From: Discostella pseudostelligera
Lineage: Eukaryota > Bacillariophyta > Thalassiosirophyceae > Thalassiosirales > Thalassiosiraceae
NCBI GenBank assembly: GCA_036940085.1
Contig: JALLBK010000304.1
Location: forward strand, 1 to 17,021
Direction: 5' to 3'
DNA: 17,021 nucleotides
Positions 1 through 9,353 of the stretch are shown here, piece by piece; the stretch's first letter is position 1; every line of letters begins with the position of its first letter. The position numbers were made by a program, and so were the translations under genes. A model generated the notes under the pieces. The model did no database searches. It saw only the letters and a list, made by a program, of their open reading frames with translations, and was not told the DNA's origin.

Positions 1-189
1 GCGATCAATGAAAAGGGCGAAAATGGCGCCAAAAGTTGAAATTCCCTCAACCTCAGTTAAAGCGATGGTAACCACCACCGCCACAACAATTCCGTCGAGA
101 GATGATATGGCAGCCGTCGACGGCGACGCCCCTCCCTACTGCTGCCACCAACAACTCTGAAGTGCAAAACAGACGAGCTCCTACAAAAG
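1..189 (+). promoter_or_regulatory. 5' region of the RNase Z gene
   Basis: This stretch lies upstream of the RNase Z start and its left part may be cut by the window edge. It holds an E2F-like site read on the minus strand (TTTGGCGC, 26-33). It also holds a 50-codon open frame from ATG 8 to TGA 158-160 that would be an upstream ORF if the transcript starts this early. A second ATG at 102 opens a long frame overlapping the RNase Z N-terminus in another phase; it has low complexity and no recognisable domain. No TATA box stands out. An unseen first exon is possible. Confidence 0.3.
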
Positions 190-2160
190 ATGAGCTCCCA
201 TCATCCATTTCGACTCATATGGCAACAAATCCACAAGCAAAAGCGACCGCGAAACGACGTCACATCATCACCAATCATTGGCCAGTTTGCTACTACAACT
301 GCAACAGCATGTGCAAATGCAACCACATCGTATCATCGACAATTCGTTTCCAATGTTGCTCAACAACGACAACAACGTTTGGGTGCACTGTTAACAACAT
401 CATGTCATCATCATTTTCATTGTCATCGTCCTCATCGGCCACAGCAGCTCGCTCAAACAAAAATGCGTCACTACGGCAGCAGAACCATCGTCGAACTCGA
501 AGAACAATCTCTCCCAGGGATGGACTTAATTCAGCCCTACATGCGCTCGGCACTCAATACCAATAACCCCACACAAGATCCTGCCAGTTCAGAATTTGTC
601 ATCACATTTCTTGGCACTGGTGGTGGATCGCCTACTCGTCATCGTCTTGGCTCATGTACGGCACTACGATTGGGTGGACAAACTTTTCTATTTGACGTTA
701 CCGAGGGCGCCTTGCGTCAATTGGAATTCTCACGCATTACGATTGGCAGCATTACCAAAATATTTATTACGCATTTGCATGGCGATCATGTCTTTGGTCT
801 GGTCCCGGTAATATTGGGTATTATGGTATCTCATAAGGTAACAATGTCCAACCCCACGAAGAAGGTTAAGCATCAACGAGAGCATAATGGGGAGTTGCCA
901 ACGTTGGAGATATATGGTCCACCAGGACTGTACAATTACATTGCAATGGTATTGTCGTTATCATGCTCCAAGGTGAATTATTTGAATATTCATGTCATTG
1001 AATTGGTGGGTGGGAAGAACGAACGTGGTCCACCTAGACTAACAAGAGGGAGGAGTGGTGGTGGCGTGTTGCGAAACATATTTCTATCGCATTACCCTGA
1101 AATTGACATACTTTTGATTTCAAGGAAGTATTTAGAGCAGGTGAGTTTCATTACTGAGAAGGAACGGTATTCAATCATCTGTCTTGGCTCATTGTATTCA
1201 TTCATTAAAACTCGTAACCAATTGGACTAAAGAATGAAGACAACATTTGGGTAATAGATGAACCAGCACAAATATCACCAGAAACATTAGCAGCGGCAAA
1301 ATTGCCTCACTCTACTAACGATGGCTTCCATAGATTGCCAAATGATTTTAATCTCGGTATTGGACGGCGTTTGCATATCAAGGCTGCAGAAGTTGATCAT
1401 ATCTATGGTGTGCAGACATTTGGGTACACTATCGAGGAGCAGCCACCTCCGGGAAATATCGATTTGAATAAGGCAATAGCCTTGGGAGTGAAGCCCAGCA
1501 AGAAGTATGGTCTGTTGAAATGTGGGTTGTCGGTACCGAATGATGAAGGGACGGATGTGGTACGTCCAGAACAGGTGTTGAATAAAATGTATCGTCCGAG
1601 GAAGTTGGCATTGCTTGCGGATCATAGACTTGTTTATCGACCCATGGCGCAGTTATGCAAGGACGCAGATTTACTTGTACATGAAGCTACACTCTCCAAA
1701 GAGGATGGTTTGGAGGTAAGTCCAATTGACTCTTTTGCTGGTTCTTGTTTACTACAGAAGAGTTTGATCATTGCATCGTTTCTCGTCTTCACTCACATCA
1801 TTGTTTTACTCCTAGAAAATAAAAATGCGCGGTCATAATAATGCATTCAATGCTGGCGCTTTCGGAAAAGAGATGGGCTGCAAGGCCATTGCATTAAATC
1901 ACTTTGGTTCAGCTAGCAGTGGGAAAGATTATGTGACCAGCATGGTATCTGAGGCTCGCGAGGGGAATCGAAATGCGAGTCAAATAATTGCAACATATGA
2001 TTTTCTTGAAGTGTCGATTCCGAGGGGTGGGTTTGATTTTAACAACGCAACGATCCGTGAGCAGGTGGAAGTCAATGATCCGGCTATTGCGGATGAGGAC
2101 GAGGTGAAGGAAGTGGCTGCTGATGATTGCGATGAAGATATTGAGGTAAATAATGGCTAG
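190..2160 (+). CDS. RNase Z (tRNA 3' processing endoribonuclease), three exons
   Basis: Metallo-beta-lactamase-fold nuclease that removes the 3' trailer from pre-tRNA. Exons are 190-1140, 1233-1715 and 1816-2160; both introns (92 and 100 bp, GT-AG) are phase 0, giving 592 residues. Visible motifs: FLGTGGGSPTRHR near residues 140-152, the zinc-binding HLHGDH at 195-200, DHIYGVQTFGY in exon 2 (the H-x-P-x-FGY equivalent), LADHR (Asp zinc bridge), VHEATL, and GHNNA followed by LNHF at the C-end. Together these are the RNase Z signature. The first ~130 residues are rich in Arg, His, Thr and Ser and poor in acidic residues, which suggests a mitochondrial or plastid presequence. ATG 190 is the first in frame after a stop at 103-105. 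The size is that of a short-form enzyme plus extensions. Odd: FDVTEG replaces the usual FDCGEG, and HFGSAS replaces HFSxRY. Confidence 0.87.
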
Positions 2161-2255
2161 TAATGAGATTAAAGATTCCATTGATTGCAAGTTGTTACGA
2201 CCATCGACCAGGGGAAAACAAGCGCGTACAACGATATTTCTACACATAACTTTGC

Positions 2256-2261
2256 AATAAA
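2256..2261 (+). terminator. AATAAA polyadenylation signal, probably for RNase Z
   Basis: An AATAAA hexamer lies about 95 bp after the RNase Z stop and directly abuts the stop codon of the converging ATAD3-like gene (2262-2264). If it is used, cleavage would fall inside the opposite gene's last exon, so the two mRNAs would overlap tail to tail. Whether it is used cannot be judged from sequence alone. Confidence 0.35.
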
Positions 2262-5165
2262 TTATGATTTTAATTGATGTTTAGATGCAACTGCTTTAAT
2301 TAACGCCTCTGTTTCCCTTCTCCACAAATCCAAGTCGAGTATACCGCTTACACTTGAGTGTGTCTTGAACATCACCCCTTGTATTATTTTCTCCAGTTCA
2401 CGGCCGCTTAGTCCACGTGTATTGACTGCCAGGTCAAATACGCAGCCCTCGGCGTCGAAGTTGAGTGCAAAAGGTGCCTTCGTTGACGAGAAGGATAAAT
2501 TTGACAACAATTGGTTACTCGACGATCGTGTTTTATCATCACCATCATCTAGTTGCTTGAATTGACGGAAGAACTTGTTGCGTAACAATATACTGCGCTC
2601 TAACGCCGACGGCAGAGGTATGTAAATAATTTCGTCCATCCTATCCAGAACAGCTTCATCTAGCTCGCTTGGATTCGATGTTGTCAAGATGAGCATAATG
2701 TTGCCAAATATTCCTGTCATGCTGAGCAGGACATTCAAGCAGTCACGTGAATATCGTCGGAATGCCGATCTGCCTCCGCTTAAAAGCAAAGTATCATTCC
2801 CTTCCTTATCCGATTCCACTTTTGCCCTGCTTCCGAGTGCGGCCTCTGCTTGATCGATAATTATTATTCCACCGTTGCGCTTTTGACTGGCCCATGTCAG
2901 AAGTCGCCTTAATTCTGCAGGTCCTTGACTACCTGGAGGCGAAGAAGTATGTAGCCCATCAGTTTATTGTTTACAAAAAAATGATGGAACAAGTTCTCGA
3001 AACTACCTACACTCACCCATGGGGTACACGTCAGCTCCCGTCATCAGGGCATACGGCAAATCGGGTATTGATTGCGCAATCGCTTTCGCTGCCATACTTT
3101 TGCCAGATCCGGGCTCACCGTAAATCAACACACTTCGAAGTGGTAAATGCCTCTTGCTCGCAACAGATGCAACCTTCACAACGACATCGACTCGCTCCTT
3201 GATGTTTATAGGGAGCACAATCTCGCTCTTTTCTCTAGCTTGTCGAGAAAACCAATGAAATTGGGTGTTCAAGTTACCGTACTCACGAACAAGTCTGGGA
3301 GCAGTGACGAAGCGCAAGATGCAGATACACCCCAAGGTAATCATTTCTTTCAAAGTCAGTACAGCAAAAACTAACGCAGCCACGGCACCAACGTAAAACA
3401 TGAACTGTTCCCTACCCTGGGGCGTCACGATGTGTTGAAGACATTCCGACAAGTGTCGGAAGAATAACTCGATAACATGAATAATTTCATTCATCCGAGC
3501 TTTACCCACAAGCTGGATTCGGTCCAGAGAGGACGCTTCATTTTCCCTTTCGACTGCTGCTTCTGCGTGTACTTCTTCCATTGCTATGCGAGATTGACTT
3601 TTTGCTTCTTCGTGAATTTCAGCAAACTCCCTGATTGGACAAATCATTCATCATTATTAGATACTGATTTGTTGAAATCCACGAACAAGCTCGACAGCTG
3701 ATCATCCTCACCTTTCTGTTGCAGTCCAGACAGCCTTAATCTCGCTTAACACTTCAAAATAGATCAGCAGCCTGTCAAGGTATGATCCTGAAACATCAGC
3801 GTACACCTCTCTCTCAAATATCGAATCGCTCTCGACAACACTTGATCTCTCCGAAGACAGACTTTTGCTAGCGTGTGATTTCAGTTGAGACATTAATCTC
3901 GAGTTGATCAGATTTATCCGAATTGAAGCAGCCACAGATTGTGCGTAGCGGATTGTGCGTGTCAGTGCAGCTTCTGTTTCCAACGCAGCGACCTCAGATG
4001 CTAATTGGCTCGGGCTTTTGAATAAATAGTCACCTTTCAACTCTGTTTGGGCTTTCAAAGTGGATACTGTATCGTTCAACGATGCTTGATTTTGGATGAA
4101 TGACATAGACGCCGATAAGATTGACGATATCCTTTCTAGAGAAGCTGCCAATTGCGACACTGCACCGATGTTGTACGAGAATATTGCCGAGGGATCAACG
4201 ATCGCATTATCACCCCTTTGGTCGATGACACCAACATGGTATCGAGTTCGTCGCTCGCCTTTGCTAACTCCCAAATCACGCTGCTTGTCGTCTCTCAGTT
4301 TGTACGTCTTCAATGGGAGGGACTTGATGATTTCCAACGCGATACTAGGGTGAACGATCTCTTCCACTTCGAAACCTCCTGATTTCCATGTCTGCTCATC
4401 GAGAAGGATTTTGTTAGTAACAGAATGAATTTTTCCCTTTGATGCACACTTCTTCTTCTCTTGCTCTGTTTCAATCTCATGAAACATTTCACCAGCCTTC
4501 GTTTTCAGCAAGGTCATTGCTTCTTGGGAAACGTTCGCCATGACACTCGAAGCGTCACTCTTGAGATTTTGAAAGGCGGCGATAGCAATCAATGAAAGTT
4601 TCTCTGCTTCAATTTCCCAAGCCTCAATTACCGAGACTTCGTGCTCAATGCCCTGCAACCAACTGGTACTGTTTACAGAGGTCTAAGAGAACGACATATG
4701 AGTGAAACAGAGACGGGATAGAATCGGACGTGCACTCATTTAGACTTCAGCGCTTACCAATGAGAGATTGAACAATGAGCTAGGGCTGGTGTCATTGAAC
4801 TGAAACGCATCTACTAGCGTCGATACATTATGGAGAGCATCGTCGGTGAAGTTCGTAGGTGATGACGAATAAAGTTCAAATTCATCCAAGAGCATTGCCG
4901 CAGTCATGGTAATTGTATTTGCCATATCATCTACCTGCTCTGCAAAGGAATGGATGAGGTCCTTTGTTCCGAAATCATCCTCCGTCTCGTAGTTCCAAGA
5001 TCGTAGAATGGATGTATTGGACAAAGCACTGCGCATGATGTCGGCAAGAGATGTTGCGTCGTCCCTAGCACCAAAGAAATCCAATGCGGTGATGTTTGCA
5101 TTGTCGAACAGGTAGTTATTGGCATGGACATTTAGTCCGAAAGAAAGCTGTGTGGAAGCCATCAT
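2262..5165 (-). CDS. ATAD3: ATAD3-like mitochondrial AAA ATPase, divergent, four exons
   Basis: Exons read 5165-4758, 4682-3712, 3630-3017 and 2932-2262; the introns (75, 81 and 84 bp) are GT-AG and the joined frame gives 887 residues. ATAD3 proteins are inner-membrane AAA ATPases linked to mitochondrial nucleoids and membrane contacts. The match is clearest from about residue 460: a charged helix (EEVHAEAAVERENEASSLDRI), one membrane segment (~535-555), Walker A GEPGSGKS (631-638), then ALMTGADVYPMG, which mirrors the human AIMTGGDVAPMG. The sensor-1 region TTSNPSELD, arginine finger DRMDE and sensor-2 region GLSGRELEKI are also present. Walker B reads IIIIDQAEA (687-695), with Gln where catalytic Glu is expected. 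The first ~450 residues show helical stretches but not the usual ATAD3 N-terminal coiled coil, so this may be a diverged paralogue. ATG 5165 is the first in its frame after an upstream stop. Confidence 0.75.
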
Positions 5166-5315
5166 TTTTTTGACCGAGAGCGTACTTATGTTGTCGATGG
5201 TGCGAGTTGAGTCTTTTCATTTTGAATATTTTCAAATAACTTTCGGGTGCGCTGTCACACCGTGGTCACACAGAAACTGCTTCAGCTTCAGCTGAGCAAC
5301 AATAATCTTCTTCAG

Positions 5316-6155
5316 TTATCGTCCATACATTGACCGATCATAGGTTAAGCCATAATCCAAATACAATTCTTGCCCCGGCATAACATCCTGAATCAATTCA
5401 AATACCACTTCCCTCGTATCGAGATTCTCTCGTGCACTCACATTGCAACCCCCAACTCCAATAGGTGGCTCATTAATTCGACATAATGCGGTGTTTACTT
5501 TCCAAATCTGAAATATTGTCGAAGAGATGGTGTTGGAGAATGGAACTTCGGAACTCCCACCCAAACAAACATCTTGAATGTTGCCTTGACTGTCAGTCGG
5601 GTCAATGACATATTTGTTATCCGTAAATCTCCACGAATATCCTATAGACTGTGGAAAATTTCTCCCCTTTCCATCGTAGAATGTATTGGCTGGTCGTAAC
5701 ACTCCCGGATAGGTTCCTAAAATTGTGCCTTTCGACAGTGATTGAGTTGTGAAGAGACCAAGGCCAGCATTGGGTACATGGCTTGGTCGAACTTGGAGAG
5801 TAGATTCGGCATCGGGAATGGTAAGAGACCCTCGCGGTCGGTCAAAGTATACAATGAGTGAGAGGTAGGTCATTGCTGCGGATGCGAATTCAGTTAAGAT
5901 TTGCGGAGAGATGAGGGACGCGCCATGCCCATCGACTGTTACAGACGACGACGGCGCGAGTAGTGGTAGTGATGATGCCAATTCGGGTAGGACGAAGATC
6001 GAATGCAATCTTCGTCCTACCCGAATTGTTTTGTCCGAGTTGAAACTTTTTGTAGGGGAAGTAGTGATGAATGCAAGGCTGTGAAAGGATGGAGTAACAT
6101 CGATTGATGCTGATGCTACTACGAGCAGTAGTAATATTTTGCCGGCGGCCGTCAT
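5316..6155 (-). CDS. SET-domain protein (putative lysine methyltransferase) with targeting presequence
   Basis: Single-exon gene. From ATG 6155 it encodes 279 residues; an in-frame ATG at 6242 would add 29. I prefer 6155 because its context (AACCATG) is better and it starts a clean signal peptide (KILLLLVVASAS). This is followed by SLAF, which resembles the ASAF junction of diatom plastid precursors, then a Ser/Thr/Lys-rich stretch. The SET domain covers about residues 120-272: VPNAGLGLF (SAM-binding GxG region), LGTYPG, RINEPP...GCNV in place of the usual NHSCxPN, and ELYLDYG near the end. SET enzymes transfer methyl groups to lysine. A plastid or secretory location would point away from histones, but this is inference. 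A perfect inverted repeat lies within codons 43-59. The stop is 150 bp from the ATAD3-like start on the same strand. Confidence 0.8.
   Translation of the reverse strand: MTAAGKILLLLVVASASIDVTPSFHSLAFITTSPTKSFNSDKTIRVGRRLHSIFVLPELASSLPLLAPSSSVTVDGHGASLISPQILTEFASAAMTYLSLIVYFDRPRGSLTIPDAESTLQVRPSHVPNAGLGLFTTQSLSKGTILGTYPGVLRPANTFYDGKGRNFPQSIGYSWRFTDNKYVIDPTDSQGNIQDVCLGGSSEVPFSNTISSTIFQIWKVNTALCRINEPPIGVGGCNVSARENLDTREVVFELIQDVMPGQELYLDYGLTYDRSMYGR
5979..6028. repeat. Perfect 21-bp inverted repeat inside the SET gene
   Basis: The arms are 5979-5999 and 6008-6028, perfectly complementary over 21 bp, with an 8-nt loop (6000-6007). The left arm starts CAATTCGGG and ends CGAAGAT. In the SET reading frame the hairpin encodes about 17 residues (TIRVGRRL, HS, IFVLPEL) just after the targeting presequence. 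The transcript can fold into a long stable stem. Confidence 0.95.
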
Positions 6156-6282
6156 GGTTTGGGTTTTGGGGTTGGCGGCGGCGATGGCAGGCGGCTGCGC
6201 GCGGCAGCAGAGTGGTGCTGGTGCGTCTGCCCGTCGCCACATTCACATGAAGCCCAACGAACCACAGTACGCTCAGCGCTCA

Positions 6283-6398
6283 CACGTGGCAATCATTTGG
6301 CGGGAGGTTTATGACTCGACTCGAATTTCTTCCACGTGGCAATATTTTACTCGGGAGGCTGATGACTCGAGTATGTATTATTTACGATACCACGTGGC
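6283..6398 (-). promoter_or_regulatory. Repeated G-box module upstream of the SET gene
   Basis: CACGTGGC occurs three times (6283-6290, 6333-6340, 6391-6398). After the first two copies the same order follows at nearly the same spacing: GGGAGG at 6302 and 6353, and TGACTCGA at 6312-6319 and 6363-6370. CACGTG is the bHLH/bZIP core and TGACTC resembles a GCN4/AP-1 half. The SET gene is the only gene that starts next to it; the other neighbour (P4H) ends toward it. The rest of the 6243-6586 gap shows a GGAGATCTCC palindrome (6569-6578) and no gene. Confidence 0.5.
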
Positions 6399-6586
6399 TG
6401 GAAGAAGTTGTTCAGTACCCGACTGTTTGCTTGCACACTCAGTGAAAGCAACACATAATACTCCTTCGACATCGGTGGATAGATGCCGATGATGTTCTAC
6501 TTACTATCTTTAAGCTGTTGGTGTTGCCCTAAGATTGGTCCAATTCATCGAGTAGTACCACCCCGCCGGGAGATCTCCTACTCCTA

Positions 6587-8874
6587 TCAGATAGAGTACG
6601 ATTGCTGTGGCCTATCATCAATGACAAACTGTTTCACCGTTTGGTCGTCAACCTTAACATTCCACTCATGGCCCTTGTACGTATTCACATTAAGAGCTGG
6701 ATCTCCAAAACCAAGTGGTCCCCAGAATGTATCCTGGAAATACAGCGCTGCATTTTTCATACTTTCATCCGATTGGGAGTTGGTAAACGATGCTTGTAGT
6801 TGTTGAGGTCCATGTTGGGATTGTTTGCCGGCTGCTCTGTTACGATCAATGACATCCTGATTTACTGGACTACCGGGGAACCCATTTCGAGGAGCATTCC
6901 ACACCCACAAGTCTGTTGCACAAGAGAGCGGTGTCAGTATCATATGTCGTGATCAAAAACGAATTGACGCGTTAATCGCTGCACTTACTAGCAGCCCATT
7001 TTTCACCCTTGATCACTGGACAACCGCCATGCAAAGAATACTGATCTGGCGTACCATCGGGATTTTGGGAGTAAAACAGAACGGCTCGACTAGAATGCGG
7101 ACGAATGCTCAACCGCGAACGACAATTGGCAACCATCTTCTCCTCCCAAGAATCACGCGCGAGAATACCCTCGACGTCACCAGACTCGCGAAGTGCATTG
7201 CGAGCATCCTCAAACTGAACATGATCTTCCTCGGCCTGCCCGGGAGGCCAACCATGCGTGAAGACGGTTTCCCCACCATCGCCTTCCTGCAAGTCGGTCA
7301 TGTAAAGCAAGATTGTCGCGAATCGGTTGGAGCCGAGATGTTCCGTATCAACTGTTATGCGAGATAGAGAATATACATCGATCTTGAGAAGAGAAAAGAG
7401 ATGTCACAATAGAAATGCAAATGAAAAAATACTCACAATCGTGTTCGTTTTGCTTCTGGTAGTCATCGATCCAATCCAGGTGTGGGACATACGCCGTGGA
7501 AACATTATACCTCAAGACTTGTAGTCCATCCGTTAAACTTTCTTCATACTCATCAAATCCTGCTCTCGTTCATCAATGCAAAATAGGGTGAGATCCGTTG
7601 ACTATTACACGTAACAAAAGGAGACATATTTGAATGCAGCAAAAAGACGTACCAAGCACATTCAAGCATCGTCGCTTCACTGCCTGAGCCTGTGTTCCAT
7701 GGGTATCAAACCCATTCTCCGAAGTCCTTTGGGAATTGACAGTGTACCCACTCGCTCCGGTGCTGCTCCTCTTGATCCGATGCGTCTCGGAAGTTTCTTT
7801 CAATGCCTTATCGACAATGGCCGCACTTTCCTCCCGATCAAAGAAGTTGAAAATGTCAAATACACGTGGTGAGAGGGAGATGACCTCGAGCCAAACCGGC
7901 AAGCCACGCGGCACCTCGACATGGGGTAGTTCGAATATTTCTCCAACATATTTTGGTGCAAATACAAAAACACGACCAGCTTGGACTGCGTAGAGATGCA
8001 GTTCCCTCCTCCCCTCGGTGCTACCACTCTCCGTCGTGCCACAGCTTCCATCAGCAGTGCGTTCATTTACCGCACACTCCCCCACAGGCACCTTGGCCTC
8101 TCGAGCAAGCTGCCCTAACTGCTTCAAACTAGTAACACGAACACCTTCACGAGTGTGGAAATGGCAGGGTAGTGAACCAATGCCCGGGACACGTACCAAC
8201 TTATTGTGATCCAATTGAATTGGTGTTTTGTCTACACCCATGTCACAAAATTTGATCATGGAGGATAGTACTTCATTCGGCTTTAAATGGGAAGATAGAT
8301 CTAGATAATGGTGCTGGGATTTCCAGGTGGGTCCGCAGGAGTTTCCATTGTCAGGCAAGAGTGATGGTTCGCTAGAGTCAGCCCCAGTACCAACTACCAA
8401 GGCGTGGGTGAGCATGGCATCGACATCATACTTCTCATACTGATCGAGAGACTTTTTCCCAGCATTGAATGAATTAAGAAAGGCTCGTGATGTAGAACTT
8501 AGAGCGGTGCCATTATTGTTATCCTCCTCGGGAGTGCTCTGTATCTGACGAGAGCAAGGGTCCGATTCCCCATTGCGATGAATGACAATATCCACATCAT
8601 AGAATGGATCATTGTTGCGCCCCTCAAAGTCTACTATGGACTTATAGGCTGCTTCATGCGGAGACCAGGTGGGCGGATGATGCCCAGGAAGTACCGTAGG
8701 TTGCGACGCAGAGGTTGGAGCATCTTGCTGCTGATGGTGCAGCGATGATGGTATTTTGGACGAGAGAAAGTCGACAGGGAGAATGTAGGGCGAAATAGCA
8801 ACGCCAACCAGATATGCGGCGATGCAGATGGCGCCTGTTTGGATGGCGCCGATGCGATTGCCTCCCGATGTCAT
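6587..8874 (-). CDS. Prolyl 4-hydroxylase, membrane-anchored, four exons
   Basis: Fe(II)/2-oxoglutarate dioxygenase that hydroxylates proline, probably in the ER or Golgi lumen. Exons read 8874-7653, 7559-7437, 7351-6989 and 6912-6587 (introns 93, 85 and 76 bp, GT-AG), giving 677 residues. A hydrophobic signal anchor (AICIAAYLVGVAISPYIL) lies near the N-terminus. The catalytic domain runs from about 360 to 575: PRVFDIFNFFDREES, the iron ligands HLD (H434, D436), SNRFATILLYMTDL, GGETVF, and the distal H556 with K566 ten residues later, which binds 2-oxoglutarate. The third exon uses an AG at 7353-7352; an earlier AG at 7384-7383 would bring in a stop at once. A ~100-residue tail ends in NTYKGHEW, like part of the VHL beta domain. 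The 250 residues before the catalytic part are not recognised. ATG 8874 is the first good start. Confidence 0.88.
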
Positions 8875-9353
8875 TGTGAAATAGAGGCTAATACAGGTCG
8901 TCGGCAAGTGAGTTGATTATTGTGTGCAATTGGAATCAGCCTCCGTCTGAATGAGGAACTATCGCCATCGCATCCGTCGGCTTGCCTCTTGTGAGCTCTT
9001 GATTGTGCATCTGTTTTGTGTTTTGTGTGTTCGCGTTGGTGCATCGCGCTAAAATCCAAATCCGAGGTCACCGACGACGGACAGACTCAGCTGCGCAGCC
9101 AAAAACTAGGGACCATGCTGGTCGTGGCAACGGCATCGCTGTGGCCATGGCGCTCGAAGTCGAAGGCGTCATAGAGAGAGGTAGCTAGAGCCGCAACCTG
9201 CCAAGTTCCCGTCCATAACTCGTCGATTTATTGATCCATGGATATCTCTATTCACGAGCTTCGGTACTTCGCTCACACTTTATTTAGTGCATCCATGATC
9301 GTCGCCCTTCCAACACAGTGAAAGTTACTGACGACCAACGCACACGTCGGACT
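8875..9353. promoter_or_regulatory. Divergent intergenic region between P4H and PIG-V
   Basis: This 479-bp gap separates the two divergent starts. I see no tRNA or conserved element. It contains several out-of-frame ATGs. One of them (9146, context GCCATGG) opens a frame that could be a 5' exon of the PIG-V gene: splicing 9180 to 9319 (GT at 9181, AG at 9317-9318) joins it in frame. A short upstream ORF also starts at 9115. Confidence 0.35.

Noticed and set aside
102..566. 154-codon plus-strand frame overlapping the RNase Z N-terminus
   Set aside because: Low-complexity sequence in a different phase; the overlapping frame runs unbroken into the RNase Z domain.
5247..5275. GTCACAC short direct repeat upstream of the ATAD3-like start
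   Set aside because: Too short and only two copies; likely chance.
6240..6248. Start-stop upstream ORF (ATGTGA directly before an ATG) ahead of the longer SET start
   Set aside because: Matters only if transcription starts upstream of 6248 and ATG 6242 is used; no evidence for either.
6139..6492. 117-codon plus-strand frame across the SET start and promoter
   Set aside because: Antisense to the SET presequence and across the G-box module; composition is not protein-like.
8875..9353. Search for a tRNA or structural RNA in the P4H/PIG-V gap
   Set aside because: No cloverleaf or box elements found by eye.
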